The notes under the pieces were generated by a model, which was given only the letters and a program-made list of their open reading frames with translations, searched no databases and was not told the origin of the DNA. Below are positions 30,625 through 38,838 of a stretch of DNA of 64,000 nucleotides, piece by piece. Location of the stretch: contig NZ_LYWY01000040.1 of NCBI RefSeq assembly GCF_001661915.1, forward strand, positions 124,001 through 188,000. The letters are read 5' to 3'. Position numbers and translations under genes: made by a program. The first letter of the stretch is position 1. Each line of letters opens with the position of its first letter. The DNA comes from Croceicoccus pelagius (GTDB taxonomy: Bacteria; Pseudomonadota; Alphaproteobacteria; Sphingomonadales; Sphingomonadaceae).

Positions 30625-30731
30625 TGGCGCCAACTGTCTGCTGACCATCCGATTGCGAAAATTCGACCAGAAGCGCCAACAGCGACCTGGGCCACATTAA
30701 AGGTCAGCCACTTTTATTGGGTGGAAATGGA

Positions 30732-31256
30732 ATGAGCGCGGATTTTCTGATTGACAATTTGCGGGTAACGGACCTGCCGTCTGTGCTTTCGATCCAGTCC
30801 GAGAGTTATCCGGGATACCTTGTCGAGAGTCGGCAGGTTTTTCTCAGCCGTCTTTCGTTGAAAAACTCCTGCTGTCTGGCAGCAAGGGAAGGCGAGTTAT
30901 TGCTTGGCTACATGATAGCCCATGGCTGGCAGGCAGATGATCCCCCTCCTTTGGGAATTGTGGTCGAGATGGCCGAGCAAAGCGATGTGCTGTTCATCCA
31001 TGACCTTGCTGTCTCAAACTCTGGGCGAGGCAGGGGTATCGGCAAAAAGCTTGTAGAGCACGCGTTCGATTGCGCGCGCAGCAAGGGTATGACGGTCGCT
31101 CAACTAGTCGCCGTCGAGGGTGCGACTCGCTATTGGCGCGGCCTCGGCTTCACAGAGGCACAAACTGCAGGCAATTTACGCGCGAAAGTCCGGGAGTACG
31201 GTGCAGATGCCCGATGGATGTCGCGCCTAATCCCAGCCGGTAGCACCAACAGCTAG
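30732..31256 (+). CDS. GNAT-family N-acetyltransferase (174 aa)
   Basis: Single-domain acetyltransferase. The acetyl-CoA-binding motif is FIHDLAVSNSGRGRGIGKKL (R/Q-x-x-G-x-G/A), with the preceding strand LLLGYMIAH and the C-terminal ATRYWRGLGFTEAQT. The sequence is clearly more AT-rich than its neighbours and uses codons such as TTA and TTG, so recent acquisition is possible. I start at the ATG at 30732 with GGGTGG upstream; an ATG five codons earlier is the alternative. The acceptor is unknown. It precedes a putative lasso-like precursor by 324 bases on the same strand, and acetylated lasso peptides (albusnodin type) exist, so a tailoring role is conceivable but unproven. Confidence 0.85.
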   Translation: MSADFLIDNLRVTDLPSVLSIQSESYPGYLVESRQVFLSRLSLKNSCCLAAREGELLLGYMIAHGWQADDPPPLGIVVEMAEQSDVLFIHDLAVSNSGRGRGIGKKLVEHAFDCARSKGMTVAQLVAVEGATRYWRGLGFTEAQTAGNLRAKVREYGADARWMSRLIPAGSTNS

Positions 31257-31580
31257 AAAGGTCAGGTCAGGTCCGCCTCCCGCCCCATAACAGGCAGCAT
31301 TCAGCAACGCGAATTCAGCTCTCCTACACGCCCTGATGCCGCCACGATGCGCGCCGTTCTTTGCCATCGTCGGTCGAAGGCAACCTGTCATCCTGACCGG
31401 TCGCGCCGAACACCAGCATTTCCGGCGGTTTCACGCTGAGACGCAGGGTTACAGGGTGTCATCTTTGTCACCCATGCCCGTTGCCTCGCGATCATTAGAG
31501 ACGTTTCAGCTTTGCTCACCCCTCGCAAAGAGGTATCGTTGGCCTAGCCCCTTCTGTGTAACCGGATGGAATTGCAGCAA
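31257..31580 (+). other. Gene-free leader region before the peptide gene
   Basis: No convincing gene is seen in these 324 bases. There are two inverted repeats: GGGTGTC/GTCACCC near 31457 (one mismatch) and CTTTGC-N9-GCAAAG at 31510-31530. A possible promoter (TTGCTC, 16 bases, TATCGT) overlaps the second repeat, which could therefore act as an operator for the peptide gene. Confidence 0.4.
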
Positions 31581-31721
31581 ATGAACGATACAGGTTCTTC
31601 GGCAGAAACGCGGACCCGCAAGTGGGTGCGGCCGAAGCTCAATCACGTGGGCACGCTGCGCGACGTGGGGTCTATCGTGAAACGACCCGGATTCGACACC
31701 CGGAACAATCACGGATCGTAA
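31581..31721 (+). CDS. Putative lasso-like RiPP precursor peptide (46 aa)
   Basis: A short gene immediately before an asparagine-synthetase-like cyclase. The leader resembles RRE-recognised lasso leaders, YxxPxLxxxG: here W15-V-R-P18-K-L20-N-H-V-G24, followed by TLRDVG. The C-terminal part is G30-S-I-V-K-R-P-G-F-D39-T-R-N-N-H-G-S46. If the core begins at S31, Asp39 is at position 9, the acceptor position of a 9-membered macrolactam ring. The usual Thr at leader position -2 is absent, so cleavage and ring size are uncertain. The ribosome site is weak (GCAGCAA). Sequence composition is Arg/Lys/Asn-rich, unlike an ordinary protein start. It could also be a non-lasso modified peptide or a decaying relic. 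Confidence 0.55.
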   Translation: MNDTGSSAETRTRKWVRPKLNHVGTLRDVGSIVKRPGFDTRNNHGS

Positions 31722-31727
31722 CGACGC

Positions 31728-31740
31728 GCCCGTGACGGGC
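31728..31740 (+). promoter_or_regulatory. Small hairpin between precursor and cyclase genes
   Basis: GCCCG-TGA-CGGGC lies in the 28-base gap. Proteobacterial lasso clusters often have such an intergenic hairpin, which keeps precursor expression above that of the enzymes. Here it is short and could also be chance. Confidence 0.35.
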
Positions 31741-31749
31741 CTTGCCTGA

Positions 31750-33645
31750 ATGATCGCGCTGCACCTTCGCTGGGGCGATGCCCCGCCGCCTCGCGACCGT
31801 TTCTCCCAGGCTCTATCATCAGCGCGCCATACGCTCGCCCGATCGGTGACGATCGGCAACGCCGTTCTTGCAATCTCGACGCTGGGCGACACACCGGCGG
31901 CGAGCGCCGTGAAGCTGCGTGATGGAAGCGTCCTGCTGTTCGACGGGCACCTCGACGACCGGGCGGCGTTGGCCCGTTCGCTCGGCGTCCATGCGGCGGA
32001 CGATGCGACGCTCTATGGCGAGGCGTATCTCAAGCATCTGGACGAAGTCGACGCCCGTATCTGCGGCCAGTACGCAGCGCTTATCGTGGCGCCATCGGGC
32101 CAGATCGTGAGGCTGGCCAGAAGCCCGCTTCGCGCACCTCCGCTGCATTATTGGCAAAGCGATGACGAACTGATCGTCGGCTCGGCACCGCGCCTGCTTT
32201 TCGCCACGGGCCGGGTGCCGCGCGTGCTGGACGACCAGAAGATCGCCGACAGCCTGGTCCTCAACTACAACGAGGAACGGCGCAGCTGGTTCGCCGGCAT
32301 CCGGCGCGTACCGATCGGCACGATCTGCCATTTCTCTCGCGGGTGGGAGCAAAGCCGCCGCTTCCACGATCTTGCCAGCCTTCCCCCGACGCTACTTGGA
32401 TCGACCGGGGAATACGTCGGACAGGGACGGGCCATGCTGGAAGACGCGGTCAGATCCTCGCTGGGCGGTTTTGCAAGGCCAGCGATCAGCCTGTCGGGAG
32501 GGCTCGATTCGCAGGCTGTCGCCGCCTTCACGGCCGAAGCACTTCCCGTGGGAGGGCAGATAAAGGGCTTCACGAGCATCCCCGACAGCCCTGTTTCATC
32601 GGACGCTCTCACCAACGAACTGCCCTATGCGAAGGCACTTGGCCGAATGTATCCGCAACTGGACGTCGAGGGCGTCCTGTCGGGAGAGCTCTGGTTCGAT
32701 TACCGGCTGGACGAAATCTTCGAATTTGCCGGCGTCGTGCCGCGCAATACCGCCAACCTGCACTGGAACCACCGCATCTGGGAAAAGGCCAGCACCGAGG
32801 GGCACGACGTGATCTTCACGGGAAGCGCGGGTAACTTGGGCTTCAGCCTCGACGGTCTCTGGGGCTTCGGCGAATGGGTGCGGACTGGCCAATGGGGCCG
32901 CTTGCTGCGCGAGACGAGGCTCGCCAAGGCGCCCGGACAGACTCTCCTGCGCGCGCTCTATGCTCGAGTCGTCGCGCCGCGCCTGCCGGAACCGGCGTGG
33001 TCCGCCATGCAGAAGCTGGCGGGGCGCCAGCACGCCGATCCTTTCGCCACGTGGTCGCCGATCGATCCCAAGTGGGCTAAGGAGATGGACGTGGCTGACC
33101 GCGCCGAGGCGATGGGGCACGACATGCTCTTCCGCTTCCCCTCAGAGGTTTCGGCCTACCGCCGCGATTTCGGCGGGGGCGAAGCTGGCGACATCGACCA
33201 GGCGTTCCTGCAGATCCACGGTATGCCCGAACGCGATCCGCTGGCCTACCGCCCCCTTGTAGAGTTCTGCCACTCGATCCCGGTGGAACAGTTTATCGAA
33301 GGCGGCGAAACGAGGCTGCTCGCCCGCCGCATTTTGACAGGTAAAGTGCCTGAGGAAGTCCGCACCGAGCAACGCCGCGGCGTGCAGGCCAGCGACTGGC
33401 GGCAGCGGCTTGCGCGCGCGAAGGCGGCCCTCTCCCGCGAACTCGCCGATCTTCAGCGGGACGAGGTGATCACAGGACGCATCGCCATCGCGGACCTGAA
33501 GCGCACGCTCGATAGCTGGGACGACAGCGCGCCTGCCGACCCCGTGGTCGACAGCCGCCTGTCACTCGCCATGCCGCGAGCGATCGCCACCGCCCGCTTC
33601 ATCCGGTGGGCCGGGCGCAGCGAAGCACCCGGGCCCGCGGACTGA
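31750..33645 (+). CDS. Asparagine-synthetase-like enzyme, putative lasso cyclase (631 aa)
   Basis: The protein has the two-part asparagine synthetase B layout. The N-terminal glutaminase-like region (1-200) shows DGSVLLFDGHLDDRAALARS and ARICGQYAALI, but no catalytic Cys at residue 2 (it begins MIALHLRW). It therefore cannot use glutamine in the normal way, which is typical of lasso cyclases (McjC type). The ATP-pyrophosphatase domain follows, with SGGLDS at 249-254 (PP-loop), and continues to about residue 560. Such enzymes adenylate an Asp/Glu side chain to form an isopeptide ring. It follows the short peptide gene by 28 bases. No protease/RRE (B), ABC exporter (D) or isopeptidase gene lies nearby. 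It may instead be an orphan asparagine synthetase relative with another substrate. Confidence 0.7.
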   Translation: MIALHLRWGDAPPPRDRFSQALSSARHTLARSVTIGNAVLAISTLGDTPAASAVKLRDGSVLLFDGHLDDRAALARSLGVHAADDATLYGEAYLKHLDEVDARICGQYAALIVAPSGQIVRLARSPLRAPPLHYWQSDDELIVGSAPRLLFATGRVPRVLDDQKIADSLVLNYNEERRSWFAGIRRVPIGTICHFSRGWEQSRRFHDLASLPPTLLGSTGEYVGQGRAMLEDAVRSSLGGFARPAISLSGGLDSQAVAAFTAEALPVGGQIKGFTSIPDSPVSSDALTNELPYAKALGRMYPQLDVEGVLSGELWFDYRLDEIFEFAGVVPRNTANLHWNHRIWEKASTEGHDVIFTGSAGNLGFSLDGLWGFGEWVRTGQWGRLLRETRLAKAPGQTLLRALYARVVAPRLPEPAWSAMQKLAGRQHADPFATWSPIDPKWAKEMDVADRAEAMGHDMLFRFPSEVSAYRRDFGGGEAGDIDQAFLQIHGMPERDPLAYRPLVEFCHSIPVEQFIEGGETRLLARRILTGKVPEEVRTEQRRGVQASDWRQRLARAKAALSRELADLQRDEVITGRIAIADLKRTLDSWDDSAPADPVVDSRLSLAMPRAIATARFIRWAGRSEAPGPAD

Positions 33646-33654
33646 CGCCACCGA

Positions 33655-35835
33655 TCAGCGGTGCTGCGCGCGCCAGCGGGTGACGATGCGCTCGACAGCT
33701 TCTTCCTCGCCGCCGGTTTCGTTCCACAGCTCGCTGAAGCTCGGATCTTCGGATGCCGGGCGCTTGCGTTCTTCAAGGTCGTCGAAGGTCACGCGCATCG
33801 GGATCGCCGTACCCTCGCCGCAGACGATGCATTCGCGGTTGCGAAGCGCCGGGATCGTGTCGAGGAATCCGCGCGCGCCTTCGGGCATGGCAGCCTTCAC
33901 GAAGTCCTGGTCGCGTTCGTTGTTGAGACGCATCGAAAGGATCGTGCCGCACTGGGAAAGCACGCCTTCGGCCAGGTCCGACGGACGCTGCGTGATGAGG
34001 CCCAGCGAGATACCGTACTTACGGCCTTCCTTGGCAATACGCGAAAGGATGCGGCCCACGCTCGACCTGTCGGCGTTCTTCTCGTTCGGCACGTAACGGT
34101 GCGCTTCTTCGCAGACCAGCAGGATCGGGCGCGTCTTTTCGTCACGGCCCCAGATCGCGAAGTCGAACACCATGCGCGACAGCAGAGCGACCACGGTGCT
34201 GGTGATTTCAGACGGCACGCCCGACACGTCGACGATCGAGATCGGCGAACCGTTGCCCGGCAGGCGGAACAGGCGCTGGATGACTTCCTGCATCGTGTCG
34301 GCGACCAGCATGCCGGAGAACATGAACTGGTAGCGCGGGTCGGCCTTGATCTCGTCGATCTTGGTCTTGACGCGAAGGAACGGCGCGGTGTTCGTCGCCT
34401 TGTCTAGCTTGCCCATCTCGTCCTGGATCGCACCGGTCAGGTCCGACAACAGATAGGGTATGGGCGAATCGACGGTGAGGCGGCTCATGCCTTCGGCCAT
34501 GCGGTTCTTCGAACGCGCCTTCAGCAGACACTTCGACAGGATGTCCATGTCGGCCTGGCGGTCGGTGCCTTCGTTCGTGATGAAGACTTCGCAGTGTTCC
34601 TCGAAGTTCATCAGCCAGTACGGCACCTTGAGGTTGCCGACGTCGAAAATCTGGCCCGTTCCGCGGAAGGCGGCCGAATATTCGCCGTGAGGGTCGACCA
34701 TCAGGATGTGACCCTCAGGCGCGGCTTCGCAGATGCGGTGCAGGATCAGCGCGGCGCTGGTCGACTTACCGGTACCGGTCGAACCCAGCAACGCGAAGTG
34801 CTTGCCCAGCATGGCATCGATGTAGAGTCCGGCGCGGATTTCCTTGGTCGGGAAGACCTTGCCGATCTGGATGTTGGAACGCCCGTCAGAGGCATAGACC
34901 TGCGCGAGGTCGGCGTTGGTCGCGGCAAATACTTCGGCGCCCGGCACCGGGTAGTGCGTGATACCGCGCGTGAAGTTGCGGATGCGGCCGGTCAGCTTCT
35001 CTTCCGAACCTTCGCCGAGAAAGTCGATTTCCGCGATGATCTCGCCGGTTGCGCGGTCCAGCGTCTGGGTGCGGACCGACGCGAGCAGCCAGACTTTGCC
35101 GACGCGGACCTTGATCTGCGAACCCACAAGGCCGGCAAGCTGCACCGACGGATCGGCATCCTGCTGACATTCGACAAGGCGCTGTGCGCTGAGGCGGGCC
35201 TGCGACGAAGAACCGGCGATCTGCAGCACTTCACCGATGGCCTTGTGCGATTCGGAACGGCGGCTTTCGGGCTCTTCCTCGTCGTGCGAGACGGCTTGCT
35301 CTTCAACCTCGGGCTCAGGTTCCGGAACGCGGGCGACAGGCGGAGATACGGGCGCTGCAGGCGGGTCAATCGGACGTCCGTCCATGGTGACATCGCGCGC
35401 AGGTACATCGCTGATGGGTGCGAACTCACTCGGCGGCGCGGGCGGCGCGACGGGGCGATCCACGGGCGCTTCGGCCCCGACCGGATCTGGCGCCGCTTCG
35501 GCAGCAGGTGCGGGGGTTTGCGGCGGGGCAGGCGGCGAGACGGGGCGACCGCCGCCGAAACCGGACGGCGGTGCGCCTGCGCCAAAGCCCGAAGGCGGCG
35601 CGCCTGCACCGAAATTATTGGCGCCAAACCCGCTCGGCGGTGCGGGCGGTTCGATGCTGGGCGGCGGCATGTCGGGCGGCGATGCGAAGCGGGCCTCGCC
35701 AACGGGCTTAGGAGCCTGTGCCTGCTGGGCGGCGTCCTTCTCGTCACTGATCGAACGACGTTCGCCGGGTCCTACCCGTTCGAACGGCTTGCGAAAGGGG
35801 TGACCACCCGGAAACCTGCTGCCCATATCGTTCAT
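33655..35835 (-). CDS. HerA-type (DUF87) ATP-binding protein with disordered N-terminus (726 aa)
   Basis: Residues 1-210 are low-complexity and Pro/Gly/Ala-rich, with repeats of the form APPSGFGAG. The HerA-like barrel follows, then a P-loop ATPase with Walker A LGSTGTGKSTSAALI (about residue 350), Walker B LLVCEEAHRYVPNE and the SLGLITQRPSDLAEGVLSQC sensor region. HerA-type enzymes are hexameric DNA translocases, and in archaea partner with NurA. No NurA-like nuclease or SIR2 partner is adjacent, so this is not an evident defence pair. A GAGG site lies before the ATG. Its 3' end faces the cyclase gene. Confidence 0.87.
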   Translation of the reverse strand: MNDMGSRFPGGHPFRKPFERVGPGERRSISDEKDAAQQAQAPKPVGEARFASPPDMPPPSIEPPAPPSGFGANNFGAGAPPSGFGAGAPPSGFGGGRPVSPPAPPQTPAPAAEAAPDPVGAEAPVDRPVAPPAPPSEFAPISDVPARDVTMDGRPIDPPAAPVSPPVARVPEPEPEVEEQAVSHDEEEPESRRSESHKAIGEVLQIAGSSSQARLSAQRLVECQQDADPSVQLAGLVGSQIKVRVGKVWLLASVRTQTLDRATGEIIAEIDFLGEGSEEKLTGRIRNFTRGITHYPVPGAEVFAATNADLAQVYASDGRSNIQIGKVFPTKEIRAGLYIDAMLGKHFALLGSTGTGKSTSAALILHRICEAAPEGHILMVDPHGEYSAAFRGTGQIFDVGNLKVPYWLMNFEEHCEVFITNEGTDRQADMDILSKCLLKARSKNRMAEGMSRLTVDSPIPYLLSDLTGAIQDEMGKLDKATNTAPFLRVKTKIDEIKADPRYQFMFSGMLVADTMQEVIQRLFRLPGNGSPISIVDVSGVPSEITSTVVALLSRMVFDFAIWGRDEKTRPILLVCEEAHRYVPNEKNADRSSVGRILSRIAKEGRKYGISLGLITQRPSDLAEGVLSQCGTILSMRLNNERDQDFVKAAMPEGARGFLDTIPALRNRECIVCGEGTAIPMRVTFDDLEERKRPASEDPSFSELWNETGGEEEAVERIVTRWRAQHR

Positions 35836-35941
35836 GAACGCGCCTCATATGCCATCGTGCGAGATTTATCCTCGCGCAGGCATCCTAGGGCGACAGGGTT
35901 AACAGGCCGCTAAATTCGCGCCCCGACTTGATAAGGCCGGA

Positions 35942-36724
35942 TCAGCCGTTGGCGAACAGGCGGCCCGCGATCCAGCCCATCGAGACCGACAGGATCACCG
36001 CGATCAGCCCGTAGATCACTGGATCATCCTGGCTGTAGACTTCGACCGAGCGTTCGAAACCGCGCTTGGCGACGACGATGTCGCTGGTGGCAGATGCAAC
36101 GACGCGGCCCTTTGCAAGCGCGAAAGTCTCCGCCGTGTAATTGCCGGTAATCACGCTCGACGGCAGGGGAATGCGCGCCTGGTAGAGCACGCCCTGGCTG
36201 ATCGTGACGCCGCTTTCGTCCTGGCGATAAAGACCGCTCGACACGCGCTTGTCGACGAGGCCGCGCGCGAAATGGTCCTGCTGCTGCTGATCGATCCCGC
36301 CGATGGGCGACAATTGCAGCCAGTCGAGCCCCAGTTCGTAGATCGCGCGGGTCTTTTCATCGGTAATGTCGTCAAGCGGGCGCGAAGAAGCGAGAGCATA
36401 GAACGACGGCGCAGAGCGGAACGATGCGCTGTCAGCGTTGATCCACATGCCCAGCCGGCGACGCTTTTCGCGCAAGGTGATCGGCTGGCTCGGCCCCTTG
36501 AGCACGACGATGACGTCGTAGCTCGCACTCTCGCTCGCCCGAGTGCCGTCGGGCTGAAGCACCGCGCCGTAGAGCAGCAGGTCGGCCCCGGTGAAGCCCT
36601 GCCGCACGACGACTTCGTGCTGCGAAACTTCGGGCACGAGGATAGGATCGCGCTGCGCCGTTGTGCAGGCGAAGATGCCCAGAAGGGCCGAGATGCGAAG
36701 GACAAGGCGGCCGCGCCGCGTCAT
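35942..36724 (-). CDS. TIGR02186 family protein, periplasmic with C-terminal anchor (260 aa)
   Basis: The N-terminal hydrophobic stretch (LRISALLGIFACTTA) is a signal. The body is beta-rich (SQHEVVVRQGFTGADLLLYGAVLQ, YDVIVVLKGPSQPI, MWINADSASFRSAPSFYALA), matching alphaproteobacterial TIGR02186 proteins. The C-terminal VIYGLIAVILSVSMGWIAGRL is a transmembrane segment. Function is unknown in the family. Its ATG overlaps the stop of the TauE/SafE gene (ATGA at 36721-36724). This pairing is a conserved arrangement in alphaproteobacteria, suggesting joint work in transport of sulfur compounds or related anions. Confidence 0.85.
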   Translation of the reverse strand: MTRRGRLVLRISALLGIFACTTAQRDPILVPEVSQHEVVVRQGFTGADLLLYGAVLQPDGTRASESASYDVIVVLKGPSQPITLREKRRRLGMWINADSASFRSAPSFYALASSRPLDDITDEKTRAIYELGLDWLQLSPIGGIDQQQQDHFARGLVDKRVSSGLYRQDESGVTISQGVLYQARIPLPSSVITGNYTAETFALAKGRVVASATSDIVVAKRGFERSVEVYSQDDPVIYGLIAVILSVSMGWIAGRLFANG

Positions 36725-37638
36725 AGCGGGACTACCGTGAAGATTTCCTCCGGACGGTAGGTCAGCCCCACCGCCATGCGGATCGCGATCATGAGGACGA
36801 GCATGGCAAGGATGAAGCGCAGCAGTTCGGGCCGCACGTCCGAGGCAAAGCGCGCCCCGATCTGCGCGCCCGAAACCGAACCCAGAAGCAATAACGCGGC
36901 CAGCACGGCATCGACGGCATTGGTGGTCAGCGCGTGCATCATGGTCGTCGCGATCGTCGTGAACAGAATCTGGAACAGCGACGTGCCGACCACGACATTC
37001 GCGCTCATCCCCAAAACGTAGAGCATCGCTGGCACGAGCAGGAAGCCGCCGCCGATGCCCATCAGCATCGTCAGCGTGCCGACCGCCATGCCCAGAAGCA
37101 GCGGCGCGAGCGGCGAGATATAGAGACCCGAGCGATAGAACCGCCAGCGCAGCGGCAGGTTGGCGACAAGCGGGTGGTGGCGGCGCTTCACCGGCGTCTT
37201 GCCAAGCTTTGCCAGCCGCCCGCTGAACAATTCTGGTATCGCCTCGCGCGCCATGATCACGCCGACGCTGCCCAGCACGACGACATAGAGCACGCTGATC
37301 GCGACATCGATCTGGCCCAGGGCGGTCAGCAGCTTGAACAGCAGCGCGCCGATGCCGGTGCCGATGACCCCGCCCGCGACCATGACCGCACCGATCTGGA
37401 AATCGATGCCGCCGCGCTTGTGCTGGTAGATCGCGCCCGAAACGCTGGCACCCGTCACCTGCGTTGCAGCAGAAGCCGCGGCGACAGTTGGCGGGATGCC
37501 ATAGAAGATCAGAAGCGGCGTCGTCAGGAACCCGCCGCCGACGCCGAACATGCCGGAGAGCAGACCCGTCACCCCGCCCAGAAGGACGATGACGAGGCCG
37601 TTGACCGAAAGGTTGGCGATGGGAAGGTAGACGTCCAT
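36721..37638 (-). CDS. TauE/SafE family membrane transporter (305 aa)
   Basis: Multi-spanning permease of the sulfite exporter TauE/SafE family. The N-terminal motif LLGGVTGLLSGMFGVGGGFL and the repeated inverted motif LTMLMGIGGGFLLVPAMLYV around residue 210 are the two homologous halves. SAATQVTGASVSGAIYQHKRG between them is typical. Substrates in the family are sulfite, sulfoacetate and other organosulfonates; which one applies here cannot be told. I chose the ATG at 37638 (MDVYLPIANLSVNG) with GGGAAG close upstream. Next gene in the same direction is TIGR02186. Confidence 0.9.
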   Translation of the reverse strand: MDVYLPIANLSVNGLVIVLLGGVTGLLSGMFGVGGGFLTTPLLIFYGIPPTVAAASAATQVTGASVSGAIYQHKRGGIDFQIGAVMVAGGVIGTGIGALLFKLLTALGQIDVAISVLYVVVLGSVGVIMAREAIPELFSGRLAKLGKTPVKRRHHPLVANLPLRWRFYRSGLYISPLAPLLLGMAVGTLTMLMGIGGGFLLVPAMLYVLGMSANVVVGTSLFQILFTTIATTMMHALTTNAVDAVLAALLLLGSVSGAQIGARFASDVRPELLRFILAMLVLMIAIRMAVGLTYRPEEIFTVVPL

Positions 37639-37740
37639 GACTTCCCGGCGGTTAGGCTGATCGCACAGTAATGCAAGAATCTTGGGCCGCTGTCTGCCCA
37701 TAGAGGCCGGTTCTGCCCCGATCGTTCGTGAAAAACCCGG

Positions 37741-38838
37741 TCAGAACCCTGCCGAAACGGTAAGGACCGGCCCCGAATCGGGTTCGGCGCGCCCGGCAAT
37801 CCTCTGTCGCCAGTCGAGCCCTGCGCGCGCAAACAACCCACCGCCGAGCGGAAAGCGTGCCGCGACAGTCGGGCCGACGTCGAGCCGCTCCACGCCCTTC
37901 TGCGCCCCGCCCCATGAGCCAAGGCCAGCCTCGATACGAAAGTTTTCAGGCCCGCTTGCCTCGGCCACCACGCGAAGCTGGCCATCGGCGAAAGGGGTGT
38001 CCCCCTTCCCGCCGACATAGCCGACTTGCGCATATACCTCGGCCCGCGCGCCGAGCGGGAGCTGGATCGGAGGCGGCCCGATGACGGCCATCGCGGCAGG
38101 CCGGACGCGGGTCTCGCCGGTCCGCAAACGGGGATCGCCTTCGTAGCGCAGGACCCTCCCTTCGGCGAGGAGGTCCACTGGCAGGGTTCGTACCGGACGC
38201 ACGGCAATGCCTGCCGCGGCCTCGTGTTCGGGATCGCCGGACAGGACCGTCGTGACGCGCAAGTAGGCGCGCGGATCGAAGCTGCTTTCGGGCGCGATGC
38301 GATAGCGCAGGATCGCACCCGCTTGGCTGCCGCCATATGTGCCCGACCCGACCAGCGCGGCGCTGGGCGATGCGCTGTCGCGCCAGAGCACCCATGTATC
38401 GGCGGACCAGCGCCGCGATGCACGCACCTGTGCCGGAACCGCGCCGAACGGCACCGGCGCGGGCGGCGGCGTGACTTCGCGAACGACAGCCGCAGGAGGC
38501 GCGGGCGGCAGGGGCGTGGATGGATCGGACATCGGAACTGGCCCGGCCATGCGCAGCGCGATCGGCGCAGGCGGGGCAGTGAATGCCGGCGCGGGGTGCA
38601 GTGGTTCGGGCGGAGCCCTCTTCTCGGTTACAGGTGCTGGCGCGGACTTAGGGGTAGCTTCGCTCGCCATCCTCGCGGGGGCAGGCTCCGGCTCGACGCG
38701 CCCGACTACGGTCGGCGGCAGGGGCAGCGGCGCTTCGAGCAGGGCATCGACCGGCCCGAACGCCCTTGCCGCGACCCAGAGCAACAATACGCCCGCCAAG
38801 GCGAAAAGCGGCTGTCCTCGTCGCGGCATCACGCTCAT
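37741..38838 (-). CDS. NfrA-like C-terminal domain protein, membrane-anchored (365 aa)
   Basis: An N-terminal transmembrane helix (LFALAGVLLLWVAARAFG) is followed by a Pro/Ala/Glu-rich linker of about 110 residues. The C-terminal 220 residues look like beta-strands of an outer-membrane barrel or barrel-like domain: WVLWRDSASPSAALVGSGTY, GGSQAGAILRYRIA, AYLRVTTVL and the final GPVLTVSAGF. This resembles the C-terminal region of NfrA (phage N4 adsorption protein A). The identification is by context and pattern rather than a strong motif. It overlaps the glycosyltransferase stop (ATGA), so the two are one unit, probably for secretion of a glycan. Confidence 0.6.
   Translation of the reverse strand: MSVMPRRGQPLFALAGVLLLWVAARAFGPVDALLEAPLPLPPTVVGRVEPEPAPARMASEATPKSAPAPVTEKRAPPEPLHPAPAFTAPPAPIALRMAGPVPMSDPSTPLPPAPPAAVVREVTPPPAPVPFGAVPAQVRASRRWSADTWVLWRDSASPSAALVGSGTYGGSQAGAILRYRIAPESSFDPRAYLRVTTVLSGDPEHEAAAGIAVRPVRTLPVDLLAEGRVLRYEGDPRLRTGETRVRPAAMAVIGPPPIQLPLGARAEVYAQVGYVGGKGDTPFADGQLRVVAEASGPENFRIEAGLGSWGGAQKGVERLDVGPTVAARFPLGGGLFARAGLDWRQRIAGRAEPDSGPVLTVSAGF

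Noticed and set aside
30732-33645. Genomic island or prophage
   Set aside because: Only the GNAT gene is compositionally different; there is no integrase, tRNA target site or flanking repeat.
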